Below are positions 23,177 to 31,817 of a stretch of 64,000 nucleotides of DNA, one piece after another. Source of the stretch: Pseudomonas marginalis (GTDB taxonomy: Bacteria > Pseudomonadota > Gammaproteobacteria > Pseudomonadales > Pseudomonadaceae); contig NZ_FNSU01000003.1 in assembly GCF_900105325.1 (NCBI RefSeq), positions 3,162,001-3,226,000 of the forward strand. The letters are read 5' to 3'. The notes beneath the pieces are model-generated. The model searched no databases and had not been told where the DNA came from. It saw only the letters and a program-made list of their open reading frames with translations. Every line of letters begins with the position of its first letter. Position 1 is the stretch's first letter. Position numbers and translations under genes: made by a program.

Positions 23177-23881
23177 ATGAGCAAATACAACCAGATCTAT
23201 ACCGATCTGCTTGCCAGCATCACCACCGAACGCCTGCAACGCGGCACGCGCCTGCCCTCCGAAACCGAATTGATGGACAGCTACCAGGCCAGCCGAGGCA
23301 CCGTGCGTCGCGCCATCGAGCAACTGCAGGAACGTGGTTTTGCGCAAAAGATCCACGGCAAGGGCACCTTCGTGCTCTCGCCCAACCCGATTGAGTTCCA
23401 ACTCGGCGGCATCGTCAGCTTTCACGAAACCCACGCCGACCTGGGCGATGACGTACGCACCGAAGTGGTCGAATTCACCCAGCTCCCCCTGGAAGGCCCA
23501 TTGTTGCAACACATCGAGGCCGAACCCGGCAGCCTCATCACACGCATCAAACGGGTACGGCGCATCGGCGGCAAACGGGTGATCCTCGACATCAACCACT
23601 TCGTCGCCGACCTGATCCCAGGCCTGGACCAGGCGATCGCCGAACAGTCGATCTACGCCTTCATCGAGCAGACCTTGCAACTGCAGATCAGCTACGCCCA
23701 GCGCACCATCGAAGCCCTGCCCCGCAGCAAGGACGACCAGACGCACCTGGACCTCGAAGGGCAAAGCCATGTGATCGTGGTGAGCAACCAGACGTTTTTG
23801 CAGGACGGGCGACAGTTCGAGTACACCGAGTCGCGGCATACGTTGGATAAGTTTTACTTCTCCGATATCGCCAGGCGCTAA
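23177..23881 (+). CDS. treR: GntR-family trehalose operon repressor
   Basis: The 234-residue protein has an N-terminal winged-helix GntR domain at 1-70 (RLPSETELMDSYQASRGTVR, then GKGTFVLS) and a C-terminal UTRA ligand-binding domain (PGSLITRIKRVRRIGGKRVI, IEALPRSK). This is the HutC/TreR subgroup, whose members in other bacteria sense trehalose-6-phosphate. It is divergent from treP, with the paired operator between them, so it probably represses the tre operon and perhaps itself. The ligand is inferred from context. Confidence 0.94.
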   Translation: MSKYNQIYTDLLASITTERLQRGTRLPSETELMDSYQASRGTVRRAIEQLQERGFAQKIHGKGTFVLSPNPIEFQLGGIVSFHETHADLGDDVRTEVVEFTQLPLEGPLLQHIEAEPGSLITRIKRVRRIGGKRVILDINHFVADLIPGLDQAIAEQSIYAFIEQTLQLQISYAQRTIEALPRSKDDQTHLDLEGQSHVIVVSNQTFLQDGRQFEYTESRHTLDKFYFSDIARR

Positions 23882-23946
23882 CTATCTACCCATCGCCCGT
23901 CTAAACGGCTTGGCATGCTCGGCTCTTCCCCCTAAAGGAGAGCAGC

Positions 23947-26900
23947 ATGCCGCTTGCCGACACCTCCCCCGCCGCTCAGCAACAACTCAGGGCCCTGGCG
24001 CCCATCGTGCTGGATGCGTGCCCGAACATGCAGAGGATGGCCATCGAGGCCGCCCGCGAGATTCTCGCAAAACACGGTCTGGCGACCCTGGATCCCGATC
24101 ACGTGCACTGGCACCGCTTCACCGGCGGTGTCGGTGACCCGGCGACGTTTACGGGCTGGAGCCACAACGAAAAACCCCAGGCGTCGATGACGCTGACGCA
24201 GCTGGTCATTCACCGCTTCGAGGTACATGACCAGGACAATGCCGACCTGCTCGACGGTGATGGTGGCTTTTATCGCGAGGGTGCCGAGGCGCGGTTATTC
24301 GATCAGCATAACGAAGTGCGGCTGTCCGCCAGCGCGGTGCTCAAGGACTTCTGGGCGATCAATTTCAGCGATCGCTACACCACGCGCATGGATGCATTCT
24401 GGAGCGCTCACTTCGATGATTTTCGCACCCTGGCCAAGGTCAGCTGCCTGGCCGAGGCCCTGCAAGCACGACAGGCCGGGGATCTCACCACGTCGCAGTT
24501 GCAGACGGTGATTCGGGCCCTGGCCAGCAATCTGTGCTGGCCCCCAACCCTGTCCAACCTGCAGGCCAAGGCCACTTCAGCCGGCGGGCTGCGTGTGGCG
24601 GCGCTGGATATCGGTGGACATACCGCCACGGATATCCTGCGCATCGTCGACGGCGATGGGCGGCAAATCCTTTATGTACCGGGCGAGTCACAGGCATTCC
24701 ACTGTTTCGAGACCCCTGCCGACCTGCATTTCTGGCTGCTGAACCAGACCAGCCACCCGGATAACCGCGCCCGCTTCATGGCCCATTTCCCGCTGTCGGC
24801 GCAGATCCAGCAGGACGACACCGCTGCCGTGACGTGGAAACAGATGCTGCTCACCCCCGTGCTGATCTATCGCACCGCCCAGGCCCTGGCGGGTACCCTG
24901 CCGCCGGACTGGGTGGACAAGGGCCTGTCCCACCAACTCGACCAGTTGTTTGTCGACTGGGGCACCTGGGACCACCGCCTGATCAATCAAGCCGACCAGG
25001 CCATCGAGGACGATGCCTTTACCTGGCTGGCGCAATCGAGTCAGACGCGCATGCGCAATGACGCGGATTTTTCCCTGCGCAGCAATGGCGACCTGCGCAA
25101 GAAACTCTGGATCGGCTACCTGAACGCCTTTGGCAAAACCTTTGGCCCGATGGCCGTGGTCGGCTGGCCGGTGGCGTTGGTGGTCGTGGGGGCCAGTGCG
25201 GCAAATCTTGGCCTGAACATCGACCAGGCCATCAACGGCAAGACCCCGGCCGAACGCCACGCCGGGGAGCTGGGCGCGGTATTCAGTGCCATCGATACGC
25301 TGTTTAACCTGGCACTGTTGAAAGCCGACGGGGTCATGCCCGATATCGCCGAAGCGGCCGACACCCTCGCAGTGGAGCCCATTGAGTTGACGCCGCCCAC
25401 AGCGCCCGCCAGCGCACCGCCGGTGCCTGAGCCTGCGGTACCTGCCACCTACCAGGCCAACCTGATACTGGAAGGAGAACACCTGGATACCGCCCCCGGA
25501 AAATTCCAGCAGGTCTATAGCCTGCGGACCTCCGACGGCATGCCTCAGCAAGCCATCCTGATGAACGATCAAGCCTATTACGTGCGCTACGAAGCCGACC
25601 CCAACGGTCGTGGGCATTGGGCGATTGTCGACCCGAACAACCCCCATGGCTTTTCCGGCGCGCTGCCGGTGCGCCTGAACGAACTCAACGAATGGGAACC
25701 TGTGCCCCACAGCAACGGCTTGAAAGGCGGCGGGGGAAACTCCAGCAAAAGCGCCCGGGGGCCGGCCCCCTCGCGGGTCCCGCCACCGCCACAAGCGATG
25801 ACCACGCCACCCCACTCGCTGCGCAGGGTGACCAGCCCCTTCGATACCCCGCCATCCACCCGCCCGGAAGTGAAACGCTGGGCAATGGGCCTCACTGAAA
25901 CCCATGTTCACAGCCGCTTCGGCCGTATTGACCGCTTCACCTACTACTTCGGCGAAACGCACCGCAAACTGCTGCAATCGGCGCAAGACTTCTACAAGGA
26001 ACTGTCCTGGACCCGCCTGCCACCTCGTCCGGACATCCCCGCCTTTGAACCGACAACGGCCTTCGAAGAAGTCCTCGAACGCCTGCCCGAAGACCTACCG
26101 GGCTACGTCATCGGCGAAACCCTGGACCGTATCAGCAGCACCCGCCTGCTGATCAACAACATGCCGCTCTTCGCGCGCAAGGGCGTGAAAACCCTGTATA
26201 TGCGGCGCCTGCTCAACGACTTCGCCCAGGATGATCTGAACCACTACTTCCAGACCGGCAAGATGCCGGAGGACCTGGAAAGCTACCTTGGCAAGCTGGG
26301 CACCGATCCATCCGGGCAGTTCAATGAACTGGAACTGGTCAAGACCGCCAGGGCCAATGGCATACGCGTGCAGGCTATCGATTGCGCAGCCCATTACAAA
26401 TACCCCACCCCTATCGCCGATCTTTCAGAGCAGGTGATGAGCAATTACCTCGCCCACCTCCTTATCCAAGCCGACATAGCGCTGAACGGCGGCGGTAAAT
26501 GGCTGGTACTGACCGGGGCCAGAAACATCAATACCTTTAATGGATTCGCCGGTCTCAGTGAACTGGAAGGAGGTATCGGGCTGCGTATAGAAGAGGTCTT
26601 TCCGGGGCAAGGCAACGAGGTGCGTATCGACCCCGGCATCGCCATTGATCGCGACAACGCCCCCAGTCATGAAAGCGTCGGCGACAGCTTCGACACCTTG
26701 AATGCCGACCTACGCGTACAAGTGGAAGCCCCACCGGTGCACAGGACGCTGGAGCAACAGCAGCGACTGCTGTTTCGCAAGGGCATGTACCTGATCGACA
26801 AAAACCAGGGCAACTACACCCTGCGGCACCACAGCAGAGACAGGGGCATCGTTGCGACCCCCATCAATCGACTGGCCGACGGCAGCTTTTACATCGACCG

Positions 26901-27006
26901 CCCGGCCTGGGCAGGCGTGCATGACATACGGTTCCCCACGCTGGAACAGCTGTCCAGCGCCCTTACCAATATGGGCATGAGCCTGCAAAGTCGGCTTCCT
27001 GCCTGA
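23947..27006 (+). CDS. Toxin B: dermonecrotic-toxin-like protein with a degenerate Tiki/RtxA-like domain
   Basis: This 1019-residue protein has no signal peptide. AAGGAGAG precedes the ATG. Residues 1-390 form one DUF6543-like module (NFSDRYTTRMDAFWSAHFDD; ILYVPGESQAFHCF). A hydrophobic stretch lies at about 397-425 (FGPMAVVGWPVALVVVGASA). A small beta domain at about 500-590 is followed by a Pro/Gly/Ser linker. Residues about 680-880 match the Tiki-like domains of toxins A and C, but the putative catalytic positions are replaced: GETL for GExH (Leu726), MRRL for VEHL (Arg753-Arg754) and GARN for GxxH (Asn860). A C-terminal domain at about 935-1015 resembles that of toxin A. It may be a non-catalytic relative. 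It follows treR by 65 bases but is probably separate. Confidence 0.8.
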   Translation: MPLADTSPAAQQQLRALAPIVLDACPNMQRMAIEAAREILAKHGLATLDPDHVHWHRFTGGVGDPATFTGWSHNEKPQASMTLTQLVIHRFEVHDQDNADLLDGDGGFYREGAEARLFDQHNEVRLSASAVLKDFWAINFSDRYTTRMDAFWSAHFDDFRTLAKVSCLAEALQARQAGDLTTSQLQTVIRALASNLCWPPTLSNLQAKATSAGGLRVAALDIGGHTATDILRIVDGDGRQILYVPGESQAFHCFETPADLHFWLLNQTSHPDNRARFMAHFPLSAQIQQDDTAAVTWKQMLLTPVLIYRTAQALAGTLPPDWVDKGLSHQLDQLFVDWGTWDHRLINQADQAIEDDAFTWLAQSSQTRMRNDADFSLRSNGDLRKKLWIGYLNAFGKTFGPMAVVGWPVALVVVGASAANLGLNIDQAINGKTPAERHAGELGAVFSAIDTLFNLALLKADGVMPDIAEAADTLAVEPIELTPPTAPASAPPVPEPAVPATYQANLILEGEHLDTAPGKFQQVYSLRTSDGMPQQAILMNDQAYYVRYEADPNGRGHWAIVDPNNPHGFSGALPVRLNELNEWEPVPHSNGLKGGGGNSSKSARGPAPSRVPPPPQAMTTPPHSLRRVTSPFDTPPSTRPEVKRWAMGLTETHVHSRFGRIDRFTYYFGETHRKLLQSAQDFYKELSWTRLPPRPDIPAFEPTTAFEEVLERLPEDLPGYVIGETLDRISSTRLLINNMPLFARKGVKTLYMRRLLNDFAQDDLNHYFQTGKMPEDLESYLGKLGTDPSGQFNELELVKTARANGIRVQAIDCAAHYKYPTPIADLSEQVMSNYLAHLLIQADIALNGGGKWLVLTGARNINTFNGFAGLSELEGGIGLRIEEVFPGQGNEVRIDPGIAIDRDNAPSHESVGDSFDTLNADLRVQVEAPPVHRTLEQQQRLLFRKGMYLIDKNQGNYTLRHHSRDRGIVATPINRLADGSFYIDRPAWAGVHDIRFPTLEQLSSALTNMGMSLQSRLPA

Positions 27007-27014
27007 CAGGCAAT

Positions 27015-27042
27015 AAAAAACCTGGCCGAGGCCAGGTTTTTT
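27015..27042. terminator. Bidirectional terminator between toxin B and guaA
   Basis: AAAAAACCTGGC (27015-27026) is perfectly inverted at 27031-27042 around a CGAG loop. The flanking A and T runs allow it to stop transcription from both convergent genes. Confidence 0.93.
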
Positions 27043-27077
27043 ACTCACTCAACGCAGGCCATTCAGGCTCGCCTTGC

Positions 27078-28655
27078 TTATTCCCACTCAATCGTCGCCG
27101 GCGGCTTGCTCGACACGTCATAAGTAACGCGCGAAATACCTTCGATCTCATTGATGATACGGCCGCTGACGGTTTCCAGCAGTTCGTACGGCAGGTGTGC
27201 CCAACGGGCGGTCATGAAGTCGATGGTTTCCACGGCACGCAGGGCCACGACCCAGGCGTAACGACGGCCATCGCCTACAACGCCTACGGACTTAACCGGC
27301 TGGAACACCACGAACGCCTGGCTGACCTTGTGGTACCAGTCGGCCTTGCGCAGTTCTTCGATGAAGATGTGGTCGGCACGGCGCAGCAGGTCGGCGTATT
27401 CCTTTTTCACTTCACCGAGGATGCGCACGCCCAGGCCCGGGCCGGGGAATGGGTGGCGGTAGACCATGTCGTACGGCAGGCCGAGTTCCAGGCCCAGACG
27501 GCGGACTTCGTCCTTGAACAGTTCGCGCAGCGGTTCTACCAGCTTGAGGTTCATTTCCTCAGGCAGGCCACCCACGTTGTGGTGGGACTTGATCACGTGG
27601 GCCTTGCCGCTCTTGGCACCGGCCGACTCGATCACGTCGGGGTAGATGGTGCCCTGGGCGAGGTACTTGATGTTGTCCAGCTTGTTGGACTGGGCATCGA
27701 ATACGTCGATGAAAGTGCGGCCGATGATCTTGCGCTTCTTCTCCGGGTCGGATTCGCCGGCCAGGTTGTTCAAGAACTGCTCTTCGGCGTTGGCGCGGAT
27801 CACCTTGACGCCCATGTTCTCGGCGAACATGGCCATTACCTGCTCGCCTTCATGCAGGCGCAGCAGGCCGTTGTCGACGAACACGCAGGTCAGTTGGTCG
27901 CCGATGGCCTTGTGCAGCAGCGCAGCGACCACGGAGGAGTCAACGCCGCCGGACAGACCGAGCAGCACGTTGTCGGTGCCGACCTGGGCGCGTACGTTGG
28001 CGATCGCGTCTTCAGCGATTTTCGACGGGGTCCACAGGGCTTCACACTCGCAGATGTCGAGGATGAAGCGCGACAGGATGCGCCCGCCTTGCTTGGTGTG
28101 GGTCACTTCCGGGTGGAACTGCACGCCGTAGTAACGACGCTCGTCGCTGAACATGCCGGCGATCGGGCAGCTCGGGGTGCTGGCCAGGATGTGGAAGTCT
28201 TCCGGCATCCTGGTGACCTTATCACCGTGGCTCATCCATACGTCGAGGCCGAACAGGCCATCGGCGTCGATGTGGTCTTCGATGCCGTCCAGCAGGCGGC
28301 TCTTGCCGACCACGTCGACACGGGCATAACCGAATTCACGCAGCTCGGAACCTTCAACCTTGCCGCCCAGTTGCTCGGCCATGGTCTGCATGCCGTAGCA
28401 GATACCAAAGACAGGAACGCCCAGGTCGAACACGGCTTGCGGGCAACGCGGGCTGTTGGCTTCGTGCACGGACTCGGGGCCACCGGCGAGGATGACGCCT
28501 TTCGGTGCGAATTCGCGAATCGCTTCGTCATCCATGTCGAACGGGTGCAGTTCGCAGTACACGCCGATTTCACGCACGCGGCGGGCGATCAGTTGGGTGT
28601 ACTGGGAACCGAAGTCGAGGATCAGGATGCGGTGGGCGTGAATGTCGAGGGCCAT
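27078..28655 (-). CDS. guaA: GMP synthase (glutamine-hydrolysing)
   Basis: A 525-residue cytoplasmic enzyme that aminates XMP to GMP using glutamine and ATP. The N-terminal class I amidotransferase shows the nucleophile Cys86 in FGICYGMQTM. The middle ATP-pyrophosphatase has the PP-loop LSGGVDSSVVA. The C-terminal dimerisation domain ends SSKPPATIEWE, the normal family end. It is downstream of guaB on the same strand, the usual guaBA order, with a GC-rich hairpin in the gap. Confidence 0.98.
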   Translation of the reverse strand: MALDIHAHRILILDFGSQYTQLIARRVREIGVYCELHPFDMDDEAIREFAPKGVILAGGPESVHEANSPRCPQAVFDLGVPVFGICYGMQTMAEQLGGKVEGSELREFGYARVDVVGKSRLLDGIEDHIDADGLFGLDVWMSHGDKVTRMPEDFHILASTPSCPIAGMFSDERRYYGVQFHPEVTHTKQGGRILSRFILDICECEALWTPSKIAEDAIANVRAQVGTDNVLLGLSGGVDSSVVAALLHKAIGDQLTCVFVDNGLLRLHEGEQVMAMFAENMGVKVIRANAEEQFLNNLAGESDPEKKRKIIGRTFIDVFDAQSNKLDNIKYLAQGTIYPDVIESAGAKSGKAHVIKSHHNVGGLPEEMNLKLVEPLRELFKDEVRRLGLELGLPYDMVYRHPFPGPGLGVRILGEVKKEYADLLRRADHIFIEELRKADWYHKVSQAFVVFQPVKSVGVVGDGRRYAWVVALRAVETIDFMTARWAHLPYELLETVSGRIINEIEGISRVTYDVSSKPPATIEWE

Positions 28656-28689
28656 GAAGTCAGTCTCGTCTAATGAATCAGAAACAACT

Positions 28690-28711
28690 CGGGGCTGAAA
28701 GAACAGCCCCG
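28690..28711 (-). terminator. Hairpin in the guaB-guaA gap
   Basis: CGGGGCTG at 28690-28697 is perfectly inverted at 28704-28711 with a 6-base loop. On the minus strand the T-run after it is weak, so it may only attenuate transcription or stabilise guaB mRNA. Confidence 0.5.
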
Positions 28712-28736
28712 GTTACTTAACGTTTTGCTGGAAGCC

Positions 28737-30206
28737 TCAACCTACGCGGTAGTTAGGCGCTTCCTTGGTGATCTGCACGTCGTGGACATGGGACTCAGCC
28801 ATGCCGGCGCCGGTGATCCGTACGAACTCTGGCTTGGTGCGCATTTCTTCGATGTCGGCGCTGCCGGTGTAGCCCATCGAGGAACGCAGGCCGCCCATCA
28901 GTTGATGGATGATGGCGCTCAGGGTGCCCTTGTACGGCACACGGCCTTCGATGCCTTCCGGCACGAGCTTCTCGGCGCCTGCCGAGGAGTCCTGGAAGTA
29001 ACGGTCGGAAGAGCCTTGCGCCTGGGACATGGCGCCCAGCGAACCCATGCCGCGGTAAGCCTTGTAGGAACGGCCTTGGAACAGTTCGATCTCGCCCGGC
29101 GCTTCTTCGGTACCGGCGAACATCGAGCCCATCATTACGCAGGAAGCACCGGCAACGATGGCCTTGGACAGGTCACCGGAGAAACGGATGCCGCCGTCGG
29201 CGATCAACGGTACGCCAGTGCCTTCAAGGGCCGCGGCGACGTTGGCGATGGCGCTGATTTGCGGCACGCCCACACCGGCAACGATACGCGTGGTGCAGAT
29301 CGAGCCAGGGCCGATACCGACCTTGACCGCATCGGCACCGGCTTCGGCCAGGGCCTTGGCGGCCGCGCCGGTGGCAATATTGCCGCCGATCACCTGCACC
29401 TCAGGGAAGTTCTGCTTGACCCAGCGAACGCGGTCGATCACGCCTTTGGAGTGACCGTGGGCAGTGTCGACCACTACCACGTCAACGCCGGCAGCCACCA
29501 GGGCCGCCACGCGGTCGCCAGTGTCTTTGCCGGTACCGACCGCAGCGCCGACGCGCAGACGACCTTGGTCATCCTTGCTGGCCAGCGGGTAAGCCTTGGC
29601 TTTTTCGATGTCATTGACGGTCATCATCCCTTTGAGGGCGAATTTGTCGTCGACGATCAGCACGCGCTCGATACGGTGCTTGTGCAGCAGTTCGCGCACG
29701 TCGTTCTTGTCGGCGCCTTCCTTGACAGTCACGAGGCGCTCTTTAGGCGTCATCACTTCGCGGACGGTGACTTCAAGACGGTTCTCGAAACGCACGTCAC
29801 GGGAAGTGACGATGCCGACCAGGTCGCCATCGTGCAGTACCGGAACGCCGGAGATGTTGTGCAGGCGAGTCAGGTCGAACAGGTCACGCACGGTAGCGTC
29901 GGCTTCGATGGTGATCGGATCCTTCACCACACCGGCTTCGTAACGCTTGACCTTGCGCACTTCGGCAGCTTGCTGCTCGATGGTCATGTTCTTGTGGATG
30001 ATGCCGATGCCGCCTTCCTGAGCCATGGCGATTGCCAAACGGGCTTCGGTGACGGTGTCCATGGCAGCGGAAACCAGGGGAATATTCAGCTCGATGCCAC
30101 GGGTTAGGCGGGTCTTGAGACTGACTTCGTTAGGAAGCACCTCGGAATAACCGGGCACTAGGAGAATGTCGTCGAATGTCAGAGCTTCTTGGCTGATACG
30201 CAGCAT
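28737..30206 (-). CDS. guaB: Inosine-5'-monophosphate dehydrogenase
   Basis: The 489-residue enzyme oxidises IMP to XMP with NAD, the first committed step to GMP. It starts MLRISQEALTFDDILLVPGY, the conserved N-terminus; the open frame extends further upstream but only ATG 30206 gives the family length, with GGGAG 10 bases before it. Two CBS domains occupy about residues 90-205. The catalytic Cys lies in GPGSICTTRIVAGVG and the flap in YRGMGSLGAM. A good sigma-70-type promoter stands just upstream. Confidence 0.98.
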   Translation of the reverse strand: MLRISQEALTFDDILLVPGYSEVLPNEVSLKTRLTRGIELNIPLVSAAMDTVTEARLAIAMAQEGGIGIIHKNMTIEQQAAEVRKVKRYEAGVVKDPITIEADATVRDLFDLTRLHNISGVPVLHDGDLVGIVTSRDVRFENRLEVTVREVMTPKERLVTVKEGADKNDVRELLHKHRIERVLIVDDKFALKGMMTVNDIEKAKAYPLASKDDQGRLRVGAAVGTGKDTGDRVAALVAAGVDVVVVDTAHGHSKGVIDRVRWVKQNFPEVQVIGGNIATGAAAKALAEAGADAVKVGIGPGSICTTRIVAGVGVPQISAIANVAAALEGTGVPLIADGGIRFSGDLSKAIVAGASCVMMGSMFAGTEEAPGEIELFQGRSYKAYRGMGSLGAMSQAQGSSDRYFQDSSAGAEKLVPEGIEGRVPYKGTLSAIIHQLMGGLRSSMGYTGSADIEEMRTKPEFVRITGAGMAESHVHDVQITKEAPNYRVG

Positions 30207-30242
30207 CGCGGGGGCTCCCGAGCGGGAAAATGGAAGCGCGCC

Positions 30243-30271
30243 ATTATACTCAGACACCCCCCAGGTCTCAA
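30243..30271 (-). promoter_or_regulatory. guaB promoter
   Basis: On the minus strand TTGAGA (30266-30271) and TATAAT (30243-30248) are separated by 17 bases. The predicted transcript start is about 30 bases before the guaB ATG. Confidence 0.75.
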
Positions 30272-30310
30272 TGTAAAACTCTGACATATTTGGGAATAGT
30301 GATAGAAGGA

Positions 30311-30859
30311 CTACAGCTCGACTTTGACCCAGCTGATCTTCTGGTCCAGCCAATCGGCGAATTCGTCGATAAAGCTCTGCTTGAACCCCGCCTCCGCCCA
30401 GTTGTTGAAGATGAACCCCAGGTTGGAAAACCCGCACGCCTGCAGGAACAGAAAACCGTTGATGTCATCTTCATGCCCACACAGCGGGCAGGTGAAGTTG
30501 TCGGTGTGGCCGGGCATCCAGTCTTCCAGGCTTTCGAACAGCGCCTCGCCGACTTCCTTGAGGCATTCCGGGCAGCCGGCCTCCTCGAGAAAGCCCTTGG
30601 CCGGGGTATAGATGCAGCGCTTGTAGATGATCTCCAGGCCGTTGACCGGCTCGTTGAACGGCAGCGCCTCGGGGTGCAGCACCACGGCGCGGGCGCCGTC
30701 GGCCAGGGCATAGGCCATGCGGTTGCCGGTGCGGCCACAGGTGGTCAGTTCTTCCTTGATGATGTTCTTGCGCACCAGCCACCGCACGATCGCCCGGGCG
30801 CGGGGTTCGTGGACGGGCAAGGTGGAGATTTTCGGGACAAGGATGCTTTGGGAATTCAT
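30311..30859 (-). CDS. Conserved zinc-ribbon-like protein of unknown function
   Basis: I do not recognise a defined function for this 182-residue soluble protein. The central part holds two CxxC pairs, CPEC (Cys96, Cys99) and CPLC (Cys124, Cys127), a likely zinc ribbon, plus further cysteines at 41, 82 and 142. The C-terminal third is rich in aromatic and acidic residues (FIFNNWAEAGFKQSFIDEF). As I recall, relatives in Pseudomonas are sometimes labelled sugar ABC transporter ATPase; I see no Walker motifs to support that. It stands alone upstream of guaB on the same strand. Confidence 0.8.
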   Translation of the reverse strand: MNSQSILVPKISTLPVHEPRARAIVRWLVRKNIIKEELTTCGRTGNRMAYALADGARAVVLHPEALPFNEPVNGLEIIYKRCIYTPAKGFLEEAGCPECLKEVGEALFESLEDWMPGHTDNFTCPLCGHEDDINGFLFLQACGFSNLGFIFNNWAEAGFKQSFIDEFADWLDQKISWVKVEL

Positions 30860-30884
30860 GGGAGACCTGCGGCGTGGCTTCTGG

Positions 30885-30914
30885 CCTCATCGCGGACAAG
30901 CCCGCGATGAGGCT
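30885..30914. repeat. Single REP-like hairpin
   Basis: GCCTCATCGCGG (30885-30896) is perfectly inverted at 30903-30914 around a 6-base loop. It is a half-unit of a REP-like sequence between the TauE-type gene and the zinc-ribbon gene, and could also limit read-through. Confidence 0.65.
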
Positions 30915-30950
30915 CGGGAGGACGGCAGCTTAATCCCTGAAGAAATCAGG

Positions 30951-31718
30951 TCAAGTGCTCAAGTACCGCCCAATCAACGCAATGCCACTGGCCAGCACCA
31001 ACCACGTCACCAGCCGGACGAAGGCCTCACGGGACATGCGCATGGTCAGCCTGCGCCCACACCACAGCCCCAGGGCCATCGCCGGCAGCAGGCACAGCGC
31101 CAGCATCAGCAGCGGCCAATCAGCATACACCCCGGCGATCAGGAACAGGCTCAGGCGCACCACCGTGCTGCAACTGATCAGCGCGCTTTGGGTGGCGCGC
31201 GCCGCGTCCTTGGGCAAGCGGCTGTTGAGGTAGATTGCATATAAAAAGCCACCACTGCCGAACAACGCACCGAACAACCCGCCTACGGTGCCCATGGGGA
31301 TCGACCAGCCAGCGGCCAGCTGCGTTGGCCGGGTTTTCACCGCCAGGCTGTAGATCGCATAGGCGCTGATAAACAGCCCCATCAGCAGCAGCAACAGGTC
31401 CGAATGCAGGTTGAGCAGAAACACCACGCCCAGGGTGCAGCCAATCGCCATGCACGGCAGCAATCGCAGCAGCTCCGGCTTGTTCACGTCCCGGCGCGTT
31501 TGCAGCAGGCCGCCGAAGGCCGCGACGAAATCCAGCAGCACCAGCAGCGGGATGATCTTCGACAGCGGCATAAACACAATCAGGATCGGCCCCGCCACCA
31601 GCGCCGTGCCAAAACCGGCGATGCCGAACACGATATAGGCCACCACCACGCCCAGGCCGATCACCAGCCAATCCATACCATCAAACGACCACTGACTCAT
31701 CAGCTCAACCGGGCTCAT
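30951..31718 (-). CDS. TauE/SafE-family membrane permease (sulfite exporter-like)
   Basis: The 255-residue protein has about eight hydrophobic segments and the TauE/SafE (COG0730) hallmarks, for example VAYIVFGIAGFGTALVAGP near the N-terminus and the glycine-rich GTVGGLFGALFGSGGF in the middle. Family members export sulfite or other small anions, but the substrate here cannot be told from sequence. ATG 31718 is preferred over one 13 codons upstream because AAGGAAT lies 7 bases before it. It is divergent from a LysR regulator across about 100 bases, which may control it. Confidence 0.88.
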   Translation of the reverse strand: MSPVELMSQWSFDGMDWLVIGLGVVVAYIVFGIAGFGTALVAGPILIVFMPLSKIIPLLVLLDFVAAFGGLLQTRRDVNKPELLRLLPCMAIGCTLGVVFLLNLHSDLLLLLMGLFISAYAIYSLAVKTRPTQLAAGWSIPMGTVGGLFGALFGSGGFLYAIYLNSRLPKDAARATQSALISCSTVVRLSLFLIAGVYADWPLLMLALCLLPAMALGLWCGRRLTMRMSREAFVRLVTWLVLASGIALIGRYLST

Positions 31719-31817
31719 GGGTAATTCCTTATTGGAGATGACCATCACTTTAGCCATCGGTAAGGGATCCGACTAATATCTTCAAGGCCCTCCACCTATC
31801 TCGAAAAGGCATGACGT

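Noticed and set aside
27195..30107. Two long plus-strand frames opposite guaA and guaB
   Set aside because: Both are antisense shadows of conserved purine genes.
30207..30437. N-terminal extension of guaB
   Set aside because: It would run across the guaB promoter, and the product would exceed the normal 489 residues.
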